Source: an uncultured Prochlorococcus sp.
GTDB taxonomy: Bacteria; Cyanobacteriota; Cyanobacteriia; PCC-6307; Cyanobiaceae
NCBI GenBank assembly: GCA_913048245.1
Contig: CAJWWR010000002.1
Span: forward strand, 1 to 64,000
Reading direction: 5' to 3'
DNA: 64,000 nucleotides
Within the stretch, counting starts at the first letter, position 1. The number at the start of each line of letters is the position of its first letter. Below are positions 40,053-51,145 of the stretch, one piece after another. The translations under genes and the position numbers were made by a program. The notes beneath the pieces were generated by a model. It did not search any database, had not been told where the DNA came from, and was given only the letters and a program-made list of their open reading frames with translations.

Positions 40053-41225
40053 TTAATTTTCACGAAAAATATTGTTCTTGTTTATTAGCCAAGATGCTAC
40101 TGATTTCAAACTATTTTGAACAATAGGCATTTTGGAGGCATAAACCAGACGTCGGATTTCAAAAGCAAGACTTCCAGAAAGCGTTAAACCCAAACCTGAA
40201 ATAGATGCTTTACCTTTACCTAGACTAATCATTTCTCCATTATCACGAAATTGATAGTCGATTAAATCCTTGCCTTTTAGTAATAAATCTAAATTAATCC
40301 CAACGTGTACGCCTTGTTGCATTGCATTCTGCGCAGTTGAAGGCAAATTTTCCATATCTCTTATGGAAGAAATATCTCCAATGACAAAAACATTCTCATA
40401 AGATTCAATTTGTAATTTTTGATTAGTAACTATTTTTTGATTATTTGTTTCTATCTCTTGTTCAAAAGTAGGTAGGTTAGGTTTGATCCCCGCAGTCCAA
40501 ATAACTAAATCATGTTTGAATTCATTCTTTTTGTGCTGTGAATCTTTTAATAAGATGTGATTTTCATGTATTTCATCAACAATTGTGTTGAGTAATAGTG
40601 AAATATTGCGATCTTTTATTGCCTTTTCTGCTTCTTCTCTGTTAAAAAATTTGCATTTATTCAAAACTTGCTTAGAGCTTTCAATTAAAGTGATATTTAA
40701 TTTTTTAGAGTACAAATCATATAACTTACAGGCTAGTTCTACTCCAGATGGGCCAGCACCAACTATTGATAAATCTTGTACATTTCCTGAATCTAAAGAT
40801 TCTTGAAGGGCTATTTGCAAATTATTCAAGTCATTTAGAGTATTAAAAAAATAACAATATTTATCAACACCAGGAATTAAATAATTATTATTTATAGAAC
40901 CAGTACTCAGAACTAAGTACTGGTAATTTAAAGTTAAATTGTTTTCTAATTCTAAAGATTCTTTTTCTAAATTTATAGATCGTAATTTATTCCTTAAAAA
41001 AGTTATACCTGAATTTGCAAAAATCTCTTTAAATTCGGCTGCTACTTCCCACTCTTTAATTTCTCTACTTAATACTTCATATAAAAGTGGTTTAAAAATA
41101 AATTTAGATTGCGAATCAATCACTAATATTGGAATAGTTGGATTTAATTTTTTTAATGTAAAAGCAGAATTAATACCAGCAAAGCCAGATCCAACTATTA
41201 CTATTGGTTTTTTTCTTGAATTCAT
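40053..41225 (-). CDS. NAD(P)/FAD-dependent oxidoreductase (type II NADH dehydrogenase-like)
   Basis: IVIVGSGFAGINSAFTLKKL; LSIVGAGPSGVELACKLYDL; VFVIGDISSI. Confidence 0.85.
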   Translation of the reverse strand: MNSRKKPIVIVGSGFAGINSAFTLKKLNPTIPILVIDSQSKFIFKPLLYEVLSREIKEWEVAAEFKEIFANSGITFLRNKLRSINLEKESLELENNLTLNYQYLVLSTGSINNNYLIPGVDKYCYFFNTLNDLNNLQIALQESLDSGNVQDLSIVGAGPSGVELACKLYDLYSKKLNITLIESSKQVLNKCKFFNREEAEKAIKDRNISLLLNTIVDEIHENHILLKDSQHKKNEFKHDLVIWTAGIKPNLPTFEQEIETNNQKIVTNQKLQIESYENVFVIGDISSIRDMENLPSTAQNAMQQGVHVGINLDLLLKGKDLIDYQFRDNGEMISLGKGKASISGLGLTLSGSLAFEIRRLVYASKMPIVQNSLKSVASWLINKNNIFREN

Positions 41226-41321
41226 AAGGACTATAAAAATAGACCTGGAGCTATTATTAAACTAAACCAATATTATAAAAATCGAGCCCAATAGTTATTA
41301 ATCCAAAAATTAAATACAAAA

Positions 41322-42041
41322 ATGCAAGCTATCAAAAAACCAGTCAATCTAGATTTAAATATTTGCAATCAAGAATTACTACCTTTGGATGCTAAAGAAA
41401 GAATCGAATGGGCTTATGAGATTTTTAAGGAAAATTTTGCCTTTACAACTAGCTTTGGTCTACAGTCATCTGTTTTACTACACTTAATTCAAAATTCAAA
41501 ATTAAAAAGTAAAGCAAGAATCTTTTGGATAGATACTGGTTATTTACCTCCTGAAACTTATATTTATGCTAATCAACTTATTGAACAGTTATCATTGAAA
41601 ATTGAGGTTTTACAAAGCGATATATCTCCAGCAAGAATGGAGGCATTGTATGGAAAGCTTTGGGAAAATAATGAAGAAGGGGACATTGAAAAATATCATA
41701 AGATAAGAAAGATTGAACCTCTGGAAAAAGGTTTCAGTAAATATGAAATTAATTGTTGGGTTAGCGGTGTGAGAGCAGAACAAACTGGCAATAGAAGTAA
41801 AATGAGAGTTATTGATCAAATACGTAATAGATATGCTTTAAGACCACTTCTTGGATGGACTAATAAAGATATTTATTATTATATGAAAGACAATAAATTA
41901 CCACAACACCCACTATTCTTTAAAGGATTTTCAACAGTAGGGGATTGGCATTCAAGTACTCCTGAAACTGAAGGGAAAAAGGGGAGAAGTACTAGATTTG
42001 GAGGCATTAAAGAAGAATGTGGACTACATACTGAAGATTGA
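41322..42041 (+). CDS. cysH: phosphoadenylyl/adenylyl-sulfate reductase
   Basis: TTSFGLQSSVLLHL; WIDTGYLPPETY; GDWHSSTPETEGKKGRSTRFGGIKEECGLH. Confidence 0.9.
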   Translation: MQAIKKPVNLDLNICNQELLPLDAKERIEWAYEIFKENFAFTTSFGLQSSVLLHLIQNSKLKSKARIFWIDTGYLPPETYIYANQLIEQLSLKIEVLQSDISPARMEALYGKLWENNEEGDIEKYHKIRKIEPLEKGFSKYEINCWVSGVRAEQTGNRSKMRVIDQIRNRYALRPLLGWTNKDIYYYMKDNKLPQHPLFFKGFSTVGDWHSSTPETEGKKGRSTRFGGIKEECGLHTED

Positions 42042-42061
42042 ATGTATATTTCGGAGAGTAA

Positions 42062-42757
42062 ATGAATAGAGATTTTATATATTTATTAATAGGCAATTCA
42101 AGATTACATTGGGCTGAATCTTCAAAAGATAAATATAAATTTACGCATACTTCCTTAAGTCATTGGTATGAAAAAGATTTGAAGAATAAAAACCTAGTAT
42201 GGGCCTCAGTCGGTACTCACCCAAATATTAAACTTAATCAAAAGAGAGAAATTAGAACCAAAGATATCAAGTGTATTAAAATCCCAACACATTTCGGTGT
42301 TGATAGAACTTTGAGTTGTTTTTGTGCTTTGAAAACCATTACAAATCCTAATCAGAAAAATTTTCTGATTGCTGATTTTGGAACAACTTTATCAATAACA
42401 AAAATGGATTATAAAGGATTGGTATTAGGTGGCGAGTTGATTCCTGGTTTTACAACACAACTAAAGTCAATGGTTCAAAATACAAAGTTGCTAAATTATC
42501 CAGCAACAATAAGAATTCCAAATAATAACTTCTTAAAAGATACCAAACAAGCAATGATAAAGGGGGTTTATAATAGTCTTAGTGGAGTAGTCAATTTATT
42601 ATTTAATCCCATAGATGATATCTTGATTTTGTGCGGAGGAGATTCAGAGTTCATTGGTAAATTAATGAAAGAAAAAGAAAATTCAATCATTATTAAGCCC
42701 AATCTAGCTATTGAGGGTTTAATTTTATTTTCTAAAAATCATTTAAACATCCATTGA
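42062..42757 (+). CDS. coaX: type III pantothenate kinase
   Basis: GVDRTLSCFCAL; FLIADFGTTLSITKMDYKGLVLGGELIPGF; DDILILCGGDSEF. Confidence 0.8.
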   Translation: MNRDFIYLLIGNSRLHWAESSKDKYKFTHTSLSHWYEKDLKNKNLVWASVGTHPNIKLNQKREIRTKDIKCIKIPTHFGVDRTLSCFCALKTITNPNQKNFLIADFGTTLSITKMDYKGLVLGGELIPGFTTQLKSMVQNTKLLNYPATIRIPNNNFLKDTKQAMIKGVYNSLSGVVNLLFNPIDDILILCGGDSEFIGKLMKEKENSIIIKPNLAIEGLILFSKNHLNIH

Positions 42758-42759
42758 TC

Positions 42760-43230
42760 TTAAGCACTAAGCTGTAAATCTGATACTATATGGTCTGCCA
42801 TTATTGCTGCTTTTATCTTAGTGTAAATTTTCTGAATTTTCCCATCAGTATCAATTACAAAAGTATTTCTAATCATACCCATATATTCTTTACCCATAAA
42901 TTTCTTCAAACCATAACTATCAAAACTTGATGCTACGTGACAAGGAGTTGGATCTGTTAATAAGATAAAAGGCAAGTCAAATTTTTCAACAAATTTTTGG
43001 TGAGAAGTTGAGTTATCTTTACTAATACCAAGTACAACAAAATTATTTTTTTTTAAAATCTCCCAGTTCTCTTTGAAATTGCATGCCTCTTTTGTACAGC
43101 CTGGAGTGTTATCTTTTGGATAAAAATATATTATTATTCTTTTACCTAGAAAATCATTTAGAGATACTTTTTTATTAAAAGAGTCTTCTAGAGTAAAGCC
43201 AGGTGCTTGATCACCAATTTTTAATACCAT
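42760..43230 (-). CDS. bcp: peroxiredoxin (Bcp/PrxQ type)
   Basis: IGDQAPGFTLEDSFNKKVSLNDFLGKRIIIYFYPKDNTPGCTKEACNF. Confidence 0.9.
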   Translation of the reverse strand: MVLKIGDQAPGFTLEDSFNKKVSLNDFLGKRIIIYFYPKDNTPGCTKEACNFKENWEILKKNNFVVLGISKDNSTSHQKFVEKFDLPFILLTDPTPCHVASSFDSYGLKKFMGKEYMGMIRNTFVIDTDGKIQKIYTKIKAAIMADHIVSDLQLSA

Positions 43231-43889
43231 TGAAAATATTTAAGAGCTATTCAAATAGATTACCAAAAATTTGGTTTTATCCGATGAAAGGTTTCAAAGA
43301 ATTAGTAACTGAAAAGGAAATCAGATTAGCTAATATGCTATCCCAATCAAGATCGAGTGTTTTTCTTGAAAGTAGAGGTTATATAAGAAAATCCTTAGCA
43401 CATTTATTTAACTTAGACCCACTAGACATACCACTTGAGGCACATCCAAGCCAACCGCCAAAACTACCCAAAGAAATGGGATATATAAGCATTAGCCACT
43501 GTCTGGATGCTTTAATTATTATTTGGAATCAAGAAAAAGTAGGTATTGATATTGAAAGATCAGATAGAGAATTTAAATATGGAAAAATCGCAAAAAAATA
43601 TTTTCATAACAATCAATCATTGCATGAATCTACATATAGTAGAAAAAAGATCTTAAATCAATGGTGTGGTATAGAAGCAGCAATTAAATTAGATAAAGGA
43701 TCACTTGCTAAAGATTTAAAACAATGGAAATACATAAGTGATACAAAAACACTATTTCATAAAGGGAATAATTTAAGAGTATTTTTGAGTCAAATAAGAT
43801 TTTATGAATGGACTATTTCAATTGCGTATGAAAACGAAAAATACATAAAACATCCTCAAATAATATGTAACAACCTCAATATTTTTTAG
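43203..43889 (+). CDS. 4'-phosphopantetheinyl transferase (HetI/Sfp type)
   Basis: GYISISHCLDALIIIWNQEKVGIDIERSDREFKYGKIAKKYFHNNQS...KKILNQWCGIEAAIKLDKGSL. The true start may be the TTG at 43230. Confidence 0.8.
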   Translation: MLDHQFLIPLKIFKSYSNRLPKIWFYPMKGFKELVTEKEIRLANMLSQSRSSVFLESRGYIRKSLAHLFNLDPLDIPLEAHPSQPPKLPKEMGYISISHCLDALIIIWNQEKVGIDIERSDREFKYGKIAKKYFHNNQSLHESTYSRKKILNQWCGIEAAIKLDKGSLAKDLKQWKYISDTKTLFHKGNNLRVFLSQIRFYEWTISIAYENEKYIKHPQIICNNLNIF

Positions 43890-45175
43890 TTTTTATCTAA
43901 TCTACTGAAATCATCTAATCTTAATTTTTCCCATCCTTTTCTACAATTCTCCCATATCTTGAGATGTCTAAGTTTTTCCGGCAAGTAATTTTGATCAATA
44001 TCGTTATGCATAAAATTATGTGGATTCTTATAAGTTGATGAATTATTTTTAAGATGATCTGGAATTTCAAAGTAATTATAAGATTTAACAATATCAATAG
44101 CCTTAAAAATTGATTTGTTACTATTACTTTTTGGTGAAAGCGCTAAATATAGAGATGCATGAGCAAGATGATAAGAACCCTCTGGAAAGCCTAGTTGTTG
44201 GAAAGCAGAATTGCATGAATTTACTACAACTATTGCATTGGGATCAGCCAAGCCAATATCTTCAACAGCAGATATTAGTAATCTTCTAAAAATATATCTG
44301 GGATCCTCCCCAGCCTCAATCATATTTGCCAGCCAAAATAAAGTTGCATCTGGATCTGATCCTCTTATAGATTTTATGAAAGCACTAATTACATCAAAAT
44401 GCTTCTGACCATTTTTATCATATGAAATATTTTTGTTTTGAATTGAATCTTCTGCCATTAAAAGATTAATCTTTAATATTTTTTGAGATGGCCTTATATT
44501 TGTATTAATAATAATTTCTAAAGCATTAATTAAATTTCTAGCATCCCCATTTGAAAATTGTATTAAGTGATTCATAGCATCAACCTCAATGAATATCTTG
44601 TGAGAATCCTCTGAACTTTGGTAAAAATGAACTACCCTTTCTATAATTTTTTTTAGATCTTCATTTTCAAGCGGACTTAATCTAACAATTCTAGATCTGC
44701 TGACCAAAGCTTTATTGATTGCAAAAAAGGGATTTTCTGTTGTGGCACCTAACAAAGTAATTGTTCCATCTTCAACAGAAGGTAAAAGTGTATCTTGTTG
44801 CATTGCATTTAAACGATGTACTTCATCGACGAAAAGTATTGTTTTTCTGCCAGATTTTGAAAATCTCTCTTCTGCATTTACAATTTCTGTTCTCAGCTCT
44901 TTAATCCCTGATAAAACTGCATTTAATTTTTGTAATTTAGCTCTTGTATTTAAAGCAATAATCTCGACTAAAGTTGTTTTACCTACTCCAGGGGGACCTG
45001 TAATAATAGTATTTCCAATTTTATCGTTAAGAATTGCGTTGCGAAGAAGAGAGTTTTTCCCTAAGATTTTTCTTTGACCAAAAAAATCATCCAAACTTTT
45101 AGGTCTCAAAACATCTGCTAAAGGTCCTTTCTTTTTTCGATTTATATCACTGGAAAACAAATTATCAAAGCCCAT
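43886..45175 (-). CDS. rarA: replication-associated recombination ATPase RarA (MgsA/Mgs1)
   Basis: LADVLRPKSLDDFFGQRKILG; TGPPGVGKTTLVEIIA; FVDEVHRLNAMQQDTLLPSVEDGTITLLGATTENPFF; FIKSIRGSDPDATLFWLANMIEAGEDPRYIFRRLLISAVEDIGLADP. Confidence 0.9.
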   Translation of the reverse strand: MGFDNLFSSDINRKKKGPLADVLRPKSLDDFFGQRKILGKNSLLRNAILNDKIGNTIITGPPGVGKTTLVEIIALNTRAKLQKLNAVLSGIKELRTEIVNAEERFSKSGRKTILFVDEVHRLNAMQQDTLLPSVEDGTITLLGATTENPFFAINKALVSRSRIVRLSPLENEDLKKIIERVVHFYQSSEDSHKIFIEVDAMNHLIQFSNGDARNLINALEIIINTNIRPSQKILKINLLMAEDSIQNKNISYDKNGQKHFDVISAFIKSIRGSDPDATLFWLANMIEAGEDPRYIFRRLLISAVEDIGLADPNAIVVVNSCNSAFQQLGFPEGSYHLAHASLYLALSPKSNSNKSIFKAIDIVKSYNYFEIPDHLKNNSSTYKNPHNFMHNDIDQNYLPEKLRHLKIWENCRKGWEKLRLDDFSRLDKN

Positions 45176-45203
45176 TTTTAAAGAAACTATATCTTAGAAT
45201 TCA

Positions 45204-46841
45204 TTAAGTTATTACAGTAGGAACATCCATTTTAGTTCGATTCTTAATGTTTAATAGTTTATCTATTCCAAAGATTAAATCACCTAACGCTACTTGAGGG
45301 TCCAAAAATAAATCATTTTGCGATTTAACATATTTCTCAAAATATAACCTAAGTGTAGATCCTTTAGTTCCTGTTCCCGAGAGTCGAAGGATAACCCTCG
45401 AACCATTATCTAAAATCATTCGAAGTCCCTGATTATCACTAATGGATCTATCTATTGGATCTGTATAAGAATAATTATCAGCTTTGATTATTACACCTGA
45501 GGCAAAATGAGAACCTATAAGTTCATTTAATCTACTTTTTAAATCTTCGTATATTTGGTAAGCAACTTCACTGGATATTGCTTCATAATCATGCCTAGTA
45601 TAGTAATTTCTTCCAAATTGCATCCAATGATTTCTAATTAAATCAATTACCGAACATTTTTTTTGTGCAAGTATCTGTAACCAAAACAATACAGCCCATA
45701 AGCCATCTTTCTCCCTGACATGATTACTACCTGTCCCAAAGCTTTCTTCACCACAAATGGTGATTTTGCCAGAATCCAAAAGGTTTCCAAAGAACTTCCA
45801 GCCCGTAGGAGTTTCATAACATGGAATATCTAGTTCTTTGGCGACTACATCTACGGCCATGCTAGTTGGCATTGATCGTGCTACACCAGAAATACCATTT
45901 TTGTATCCAGGAACTAATGAAGTATTAGCTGTTATTACAGCTAAGCTATCACTTGGATTAATAAAGCATCCCTTTCCTAAAATCATATTTCTATCACCAT
46001 CCCCATCACAAGCTGCTCCAAAAGAATATTTTTTTTGATCTAATAATAAATCAGCCAATTCCTTAGCATAAGTCAAATTTGGATCAGGATGTAGATGACC
46101 AAAATCAGGCAAAGGATTACTGTTTAATAAGGATGTATCACTTAGACCAAGCCTATTCACAAATATTTCTTTGGCATAGGGTCCAGTCACAGCATTCATT
46201 GCATCAAAAATAATTGAAAAATCATTTTTTACATACTCACCAATCTGGTCAAAATCAAAAATATCTTCCATCAAAGAAACATATCTTTTAACACCGTCAA
46301 TAACTTTAAGTTTAGTTCGGTAGATGTCAAAAGATCCTTCAGAATCAAGACTGGGTATATCGACATCTAGAAACTGATAACTAGTTAATGCTTGAGTACA
46401 TTTATAAATTTTTTCTGTAACAGTTTCAGGAGCAGGTCCTCCATTGGAAACATTTAATTTAACTCCGAAATCTCCATCTCTACCACCAGGATTATGACTT
46501 GCTGAAAGAATAATTCCACCAATGGCTGAATATGTTCTTATCAAATCAGATGCTGCCGGAGTTGATAAAAGGCCTTTTTGAGGGACTATAATCGTCCCTA
46601 CTTTGTGCGCGCAACATATCTTGATAATTTTTTTTATTGCACTGTCGTTACCATATCTCCCATCTCCTCCAACAATTAGGGTCGAACCCTCTACATTATT
46701 TAAAGAAATCAAGATTGCTTCAATAAATGTTTCTAGATAATGATCTCCTAAAAATTGCTTTGTACTTTTCCTAAGACCAGAAGTACCTGGTTTCTGATCT
46801 GTAAATGGATGATCTATATGAACATTTTTGATTGATGCCAT
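45204..46841 (-). CDS. pgm: phosphoglucomutase
   Basis: KPGTSGLRKSTKQF; ILSASHNPGGRDGDFGVK; CDGDGDRNMILG; ETPTGWKFFGNLLDSGKITICGEESFGTGSNHVREKDGLWAVL. Confidence 0.9.
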   Translation of the reverse strand: MASIKNVHIDHPFTDQKPGTSGLRKSTKQFLGDHYLETFIEAILISLNNVEGSTLIVGGDGRYGNDSAIKKIIKICCAHKVGTIIVPQKGLLSTPAASDLIRTYSAIGGIILSASHNPGGRDGDFGVKLNVSNGGPAPETVTEKIYKCTQALTSYQFLDVDIPSLDSEGSFDIYRTKLKVIDGVKRYVSLMEDIFDFDQIGEYVKNDFSIIFDAMNAVTGPYAKEIFVNRLGLSDTSLLNSNPLPDFGHLHPDPNLTYAKELADLLLDQKKYSFGAACDGDGDRNMILGKGCFINPSDSLAVITANTSLVPGYKNGISGVARSMPTSMAVDVVAKELDIPCYETPTGWKFFGNLLDSGKITICGEESFGTGSNHVREKDGLWAVLFWLQILAQKKCSVIDLIRNHWMQFGRNYYTRHDYEAISSEVAYQIYEDLKSRLNELIGSHFASGVIIKADNYSYTDPIDRSISDNQGLRMILDNGSRVILRLSGTGTKGSTLRLYFEKYVKSQNDLFLDPQVALGDLIFGIDKLLNIKNRTKMDVPTVIT

Positions 46842-46874
46842 AATTTATTAAGGAATTAAAAGAATCTAACTAAT

Positions 46875-47045
46875 TTAGTGAGGCATTTCAGAAGTTCTTA
46901 ACATAGAGATAAACCACAATGATGAAATAATCAAAGCTGCTAATATCCCATAATTAATTCCAAATTTTGAGATAGTAATAGGAACCACTAAAGGAAATGT
47001 GATCGCTCCAAGCATTGGTGTTATTGCAACAAATGTTTTAAGCAT
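46875..47045 (-). CDS. 56-aa small membrane protein
   Basis: ORF absent from supplied track: MLKTFVAITPMLGAITFPLVVPITISKFGINYGILAALIISSLWFISMLRTSEMPH*; two hydrophobic segments, directly downstream of the DUF4912 gene. Confidence 0.65.
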   Translation of the reverse strand: MLKTFVAITPMLGAITFPLVVPITISKFGINYGILAALIISSLWFISMLRTSEMPH

Positions 47046-47053
47046 GAAGTTAA

Positions 47054-48217
47054 TTATTCAAACCACTCTTGTTCGACATTATTTTTGCCATTTGTATTAT
47101 CAATCGGAGTATTTCTTTCAAAATTCATAGTTATATTCCTTTCTTGATCACCATTAGTATCAATTGCCTTGATCTCATATTTTTGGGATCCATCCCTAAA
47201 GGGTACTTGTAATCTAAAAGTACCATCTGAAGCTAAGGGAACTTTTTCCCCTCCGATAGTTAAAGTTGCAGAGGGATCAGTGGCTCCATAAACTATCAAT
47301 TCAGCATCGGCTACTAACCAAAATGACTTATTTTGTGTTAAACCTGAACCAGATTCATTGGCTCCCGAGGCCCACAAACCTGCCCCTGAGTCACTAAGAT
47401 CGCCTTTAATATTCTCTTTGTTAAATCCCTCCATGAATTCTTCTGAACCAACTCTCCTGCTCTTTGTGTAAGAAGTAGCTGCATGATATAACCTTTCATG
47501 TAAACCACTTTCTTCACTTTGGTTAGTTTGAGCAATTACATTATTCATTTCTGTTGATGAATCCAAATTAAAAGGAACAAATTTATCCACGATCTGCTCA
47601 GAAGGATGCGAACTTGGTACATGGCTTGACGAAGAAAAAGCTAAAGACATCCATTTAAAACCGTATCTATAGCCCAACTCAACTTTGTAGTCTCTATTTG
47701 GAACTGGAATAGGCAAATACCACTCGGTACTGTAACTATCAACAGCGATCTCTCTCATCGTACTTTGATTGACATCGCCAGTTGCCGATCCTGTTACATC
47801 ATATAATCTTAAACATAATTTACTTGCTCCCAAGGATTGAGCCCTTTCTCTATCAATATCTGAAATTTGCCAAAAAACATAAGCCCATTCTGGATCTCTA
47901 GGCAAAAAAACGAGGTTAGTAACAATCTCGTTCTTATTATCAATATTCTGAATCTCCTTCTCCTTAGCGACTGGAAATTCTTTTTTAGCTTTTACTGAAG
48001 TTTCAGTAGTGGCAAATTCCTTTTCTTGATATGAAATGATTAAATCAACTAAAACAGCCTTCGTTTTACGGCTGTATAGAGGTACTGATAATTTACTTGC
48101 GTGTTGACGTAATTGTCTGAGGGTAAGACGAAGCAATTCATCTTTGTTAATCATCCCATCAGCCACTTTAAAATCTCCGTTTTTGTTTGGGATCAGTATG
48201 TTCTTTTTTTGGGTCAA
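47054..48217 (-). CDS. DUF4912 domain protein
   Basis: LVFLPRDPEWAYVFWQISDIDRERA...CLRLYDVTG; LWASGANESGSG; PSATLTIGGEKVPLASDGTFRLQVPFRDGSQKYEIKAID. Confidence 0.8.
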   Translation of the reverse strand: MTQKKNILIPNKNGDFKVADGMINKDELLRLTLRQLRQHASKLSVPLYSRKTKAVLVDLIISYQEKEFATTETSVKAKKEFPVAKEKEIQNIDNKNEIVTNLVFLPRDPEWAYVFWQISDIDRERAQSLGASKLCLRLYDVTGSATGDVNQSTMREIAVDSYSTEWYLPIPVPNRDYKVELGYRYGFKWMSLAFSSSSHVPSSHPSEQIVDKFVPFNLDSSTEMNNVIAQTNQSEESGLHERLYHAATSYTKSRRVGSEEFMEGFNKENIKGDLSDSGAGLWASGANESGSGLTQNKSFWLVADAELIVYGATDPSATLTIGGEKVPLASDGTFRLQVPFRDGSQKYEIKAIDTNGDQERNITMNFERNTPIDNTNGKNNVEQEWFE

Positions 48218-48398
48218 CTGCGCGTTATTCTTGGCTGGCGTCAGGATCTACTGACTAATTTCCATTTTACAAAATAAGGAGAATCATCAAAAACGATTGC
48301 AATAACTGAAGTATGCTAAAAAATCGCTTAATTGAAAAATATAGTTAATTTTTTGCTTCTTTAATTTTTATTACCTAAAAATTTGACTTATTGTAAAA

Positions 48399-48806
48399 CT
48401 ACATTTTTTCTTTGGGATCATCTAATTCTTCCTCATGATTTTGATTGATAATGGACACTAGATCATCAAGCACAAGATTTTGTAAATCCTTATCGTTTTT
48501 TAAGGAAAATTCTTCTAACTTACTTCTCGCAATACACATTTGTCTGAACAAAGAATCTGAAAAAACTTTATCGTCAAATCTTGCAGATTGCTTATCAGTC
48601 CATAATTTCAAATCATTAGAACTTAGTATTTTAGCGTCTTTTTCTGCCAATATTTCTCTGAAAACATGCAAACAATGACATAACAATCGCACATGATGTT
48701 TCTGATAAACTGAAAGATTCATGTCCTCAATTTGTTTGAGCAAGTCTTCATTTATGTAACTTGAAGGGTTATTTGATTGATTAGACATTGAATGTTTTAA
48801 TAGCAA
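48399..48806 (-). CDS. conserved hypothetical protein divergent from sufB
   Basis: 135-aa ORF, start probably the internal Met (MSNQSNN...) close to the sufB promoter region. Confidence 0.7.
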   Translation of the reverse strand: MLLKHSMSNQSNNPSSYINEDLLKQIEDMNLSVYQKHHVRLLCHCLHVFREILAEKDAKILSSNDLKLWTDKQSARFDDKVFSDSLFRQMCIARSKLEEFSLKNDKDLQNLVLDDLVSIINQNHEEELDDPKEKM

Positions 48807-48886
48807 TATGGTAAAAAAAAATCAATATTGGGATATCTTTCGTTAAAGTAATAGAAGACAAATTGAAATAAATCAATTTCACAATC

Positions 48887-50329
48887 ATGATAAATGAAAA
48901 TCTTGTCAGTAATGTAGTAACAGAGCCATATAAATATGGTTTTGTAACGGATATTGAAACTGAAAAAATATCAAAAGGTTTAAATGAAGAAATAATCCGT
49001 TTAATTTCCAGAAAAAAAGATGAACCAGAATATTTACTTAATTTTCGATTAAAGGCCTTTAAAAAATGGCAAAAAATGGAAGAGCCCAATTGGGCAGATC
49101 TGGGGTACAAAAAAATTGACTATCAAGACATAATTTATTATTCTGCACCTAAACAAAAAGAGAAGAAATCAAGCTTAGATGAAGTCGATCCAAAACTTTT
49201 AGAAACATTTGATAAGCTTGGAATACCCTTAACAGAACAAAAACGTCTTACTAATGTTGCTGTTGATGCTGTTTTCGATAGCGTATCAATAGCCACAACA
49301 TATAAAGAGCAATTAGCTGAGCATGGTGTGATTTTTTGTTCAATAAGCGAAGCCGTAAAAGAGCATTCTGCACTAATAGAAAAATATTTAGGTTCTGTGG
49401 TTCCCGCATCTGACAATTACTTTGCAGCTCTAAACTCAGCGGTATTTAGCGATGGTTCCTTTGTCTACATACCTAAGGGAGTAGAATGTCCAATGGATCT
49501 CTCGTCATATTTCAGAATAAACAGTGGAGATTCAGGACAATTTGAAAGGACACTTATAATCGCAGAAGAATCAAGCACAGTAAGCTATTTAGAGGGTTGC
49601 ACTGCTCCTATGTTTGATACAAATACATTACATGCAGCAGTAGTCGAATTAATAGCACTTGATAATGCTTCAATTAAATATTCTACTGTACAAAATTGGT
49701 ATGCTGGAAACGAAAATGGAGTAGGTGGGATTTTTAATTTTGTCACTAAGCGTGGCAAATGCTTAGGGAAAAAAAGTAAGATAAGTTGGTCACAAGTAGA
49801 GACTGGTTCGGCAATAACCTGGAAATACCCGAGCTGTATTCTACTTGGAGAAGAATCAATAGGTGAGTTTTATTCTGTCGCTCTCACTAATAATCTTCAA
49901 CAGGCAGATACCGGTACTAAAATGATTCACATTGGAGCCAAAACAAAATCGACTATAGTTAGTAAGGGTATTAGTGCAGGCAAGTCAAGCAACAGTTATA
50001 GGGGCCTTGTTAAGATGGGCTCAAAAGCGACTGGATCAAGAAATTACAGTCAATGTGATTCAATGTTAATTGGGGACCAAGCCTCAGCCAATACTTTTCC
50101 ATACATACAATCTCAGCAACCCAATTCTGAAGTGGAACATGAAGCAAGTACTTGTCGTATTTCTGAAGATCAGCTTTTTTATCTCCAAAGTAGGGGTATA
50201 GAATTTGAGGAGGCAGTTTCTATGATGGTAAGCGGTTTTTGCCGAGATGTTTTTAATCAACTCCCAATGGAATTTGCCGCTGAAGCAGACAAACTATTAG
50301 CCTTAAAGCTTGAAGGCTCGGTAGGTTAA
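48887..50329 (+). CDS. sufB: Fe-S cluster assembly protein SufB
   Basis: [61 protein letters not shown]. Confidence 0.95.
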   Translation: MINENLVSNVVTEPYKYGFVTDIETEKISKGLNEEIIRLISRKKDEPEYLLNFRLKAFKKWQKMEEPNWADLGYKKIDYQDIIYYSAPKQKEKKSSLDEVDPKLLETFDKLGIPLTEQKRLTNVAVDAVFDSVSIATTYKEQLAEHGVIFCSISEAVKEHSALIEKYLGSVVPASDNYFAALNSAVFSDGSFVYIPKGVECPMDLSSYFRINSGDSGQFERTLIIAEESSTVSYLEGCTAPMFDTNTLHAAVVELIALDNASIKYSTVQNWYAGNENGVGGIFNFVTKRGKCLGKKSKISWSQVETGSAITWKYPSCILLGEESIGEFYSVALTNNLQQADTGTKMIHIGAKTKSTIVSKGISAGKSSNSYRGLVKMGSKATGSRNYSQCDSMLIGDQASANTFPYIQSQQPNSEVEHEASTCRISEDQLFYLQSRGIEFEEAVSMMVSGFCRDVFNQLPMEFAAEADKLLALKLEGSVG

Positions 50330-50351
50330 TTTTATATAATTTAAGTTAATT

Positions 50352-51140
50352 GTGATGCAAGAAAAAATGACAGGAAAAGAACCATTACTCGAAATAAAAA
50401 ATATTTTTGCATCAACCGAAGATCTCACAATCCTAAAAGGAGTCGATATCACTATTCAACCAGGTGAGATTCATGCAATAATGGGGAGAAATGGTTGTGG
50501 AAAAAGTACACTTTCGAAAATTATTGCAGGACATCCTGCATATAAAATTAACCAAGGTTCTATAACTTTTAAGGGTAAAAATATAAAATCATTAGAACCT
50601 GAAGAAAGAGCGAAATCTGGTATCTTTTTGGGTTTTCAATATCCTATAGAAATACCAGGTGTAAGCAATTTAGAATTTCTCAGAGTTGCAACAAATGCTA
50701 GAAGAAAATTTTTAAAGCAACAAGAATTAGATACTTTTGAATTTGAAGATTTAGTTAAAGAAAAGTTAGAACTTGTCAAAATGGATTATGCATTTCTTAA
50801 CAGAAGTATTAATCAAGGTTTTTCAGGAGGTGAAAAGAAAAGAAACGAAATACTTCAAATGGCTCTTTTAAATCCAGAAATAGCAATATTAGATGAAACT
50901 GATTCAGGTCTTGATATAGATGCATTAAGAATAGTTGCTTCAGGGATTAAGAAAATTGCGAATAAAGAAAACGGTATAATTTTAATAACGCACTATCAAA
51001 GATTACTAGATGAAATTAAGCCTGATTTTGTTCACGTAATGGCGAATGGACAAATAATTAAAACAGGAGATTGTAAATTAGCTCTAGAGCTTGAAAAAAA
51101 TGGATATGAATGGACTGATCAACTTAGTCAAGACTCTTAG
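50352..51140 (+). CDS. sufC: Fe-S cluster assembly ATPase SufC
   Basis: [74 protein letters not shown]. Confidence 0.95.
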   Translation: MMQEKMTGKEPLLEIKNIFASTEDLTILKGVDITIQPGEIHAIMGRNGCGKSTLSKIIAGHPAYKINQGSITFKGKNIKSLEPEERAKSGIFLGFQYPIEIPGVSNLEFLRVATNARRKFLKQQELDTFEFEDLVKEKLELVKMDYAFLNRSINQGFSGGEKKRNEILQMALLNPEIAILDETDSGLDIDALRIVASGIKKIANKENGIILITHYQRLLDEIKPDFVHVMANGQIIKTGDCKLALELEKNGYEWTDQLSQDS

Positions 51141-51145
51141 TTTTC

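Noticed and set aside
48781-49110. 109-aa ORF antisense to the sufB start
   Set aside because: Overlaps sufB and the divergent hypothetical; no SufR-like features.
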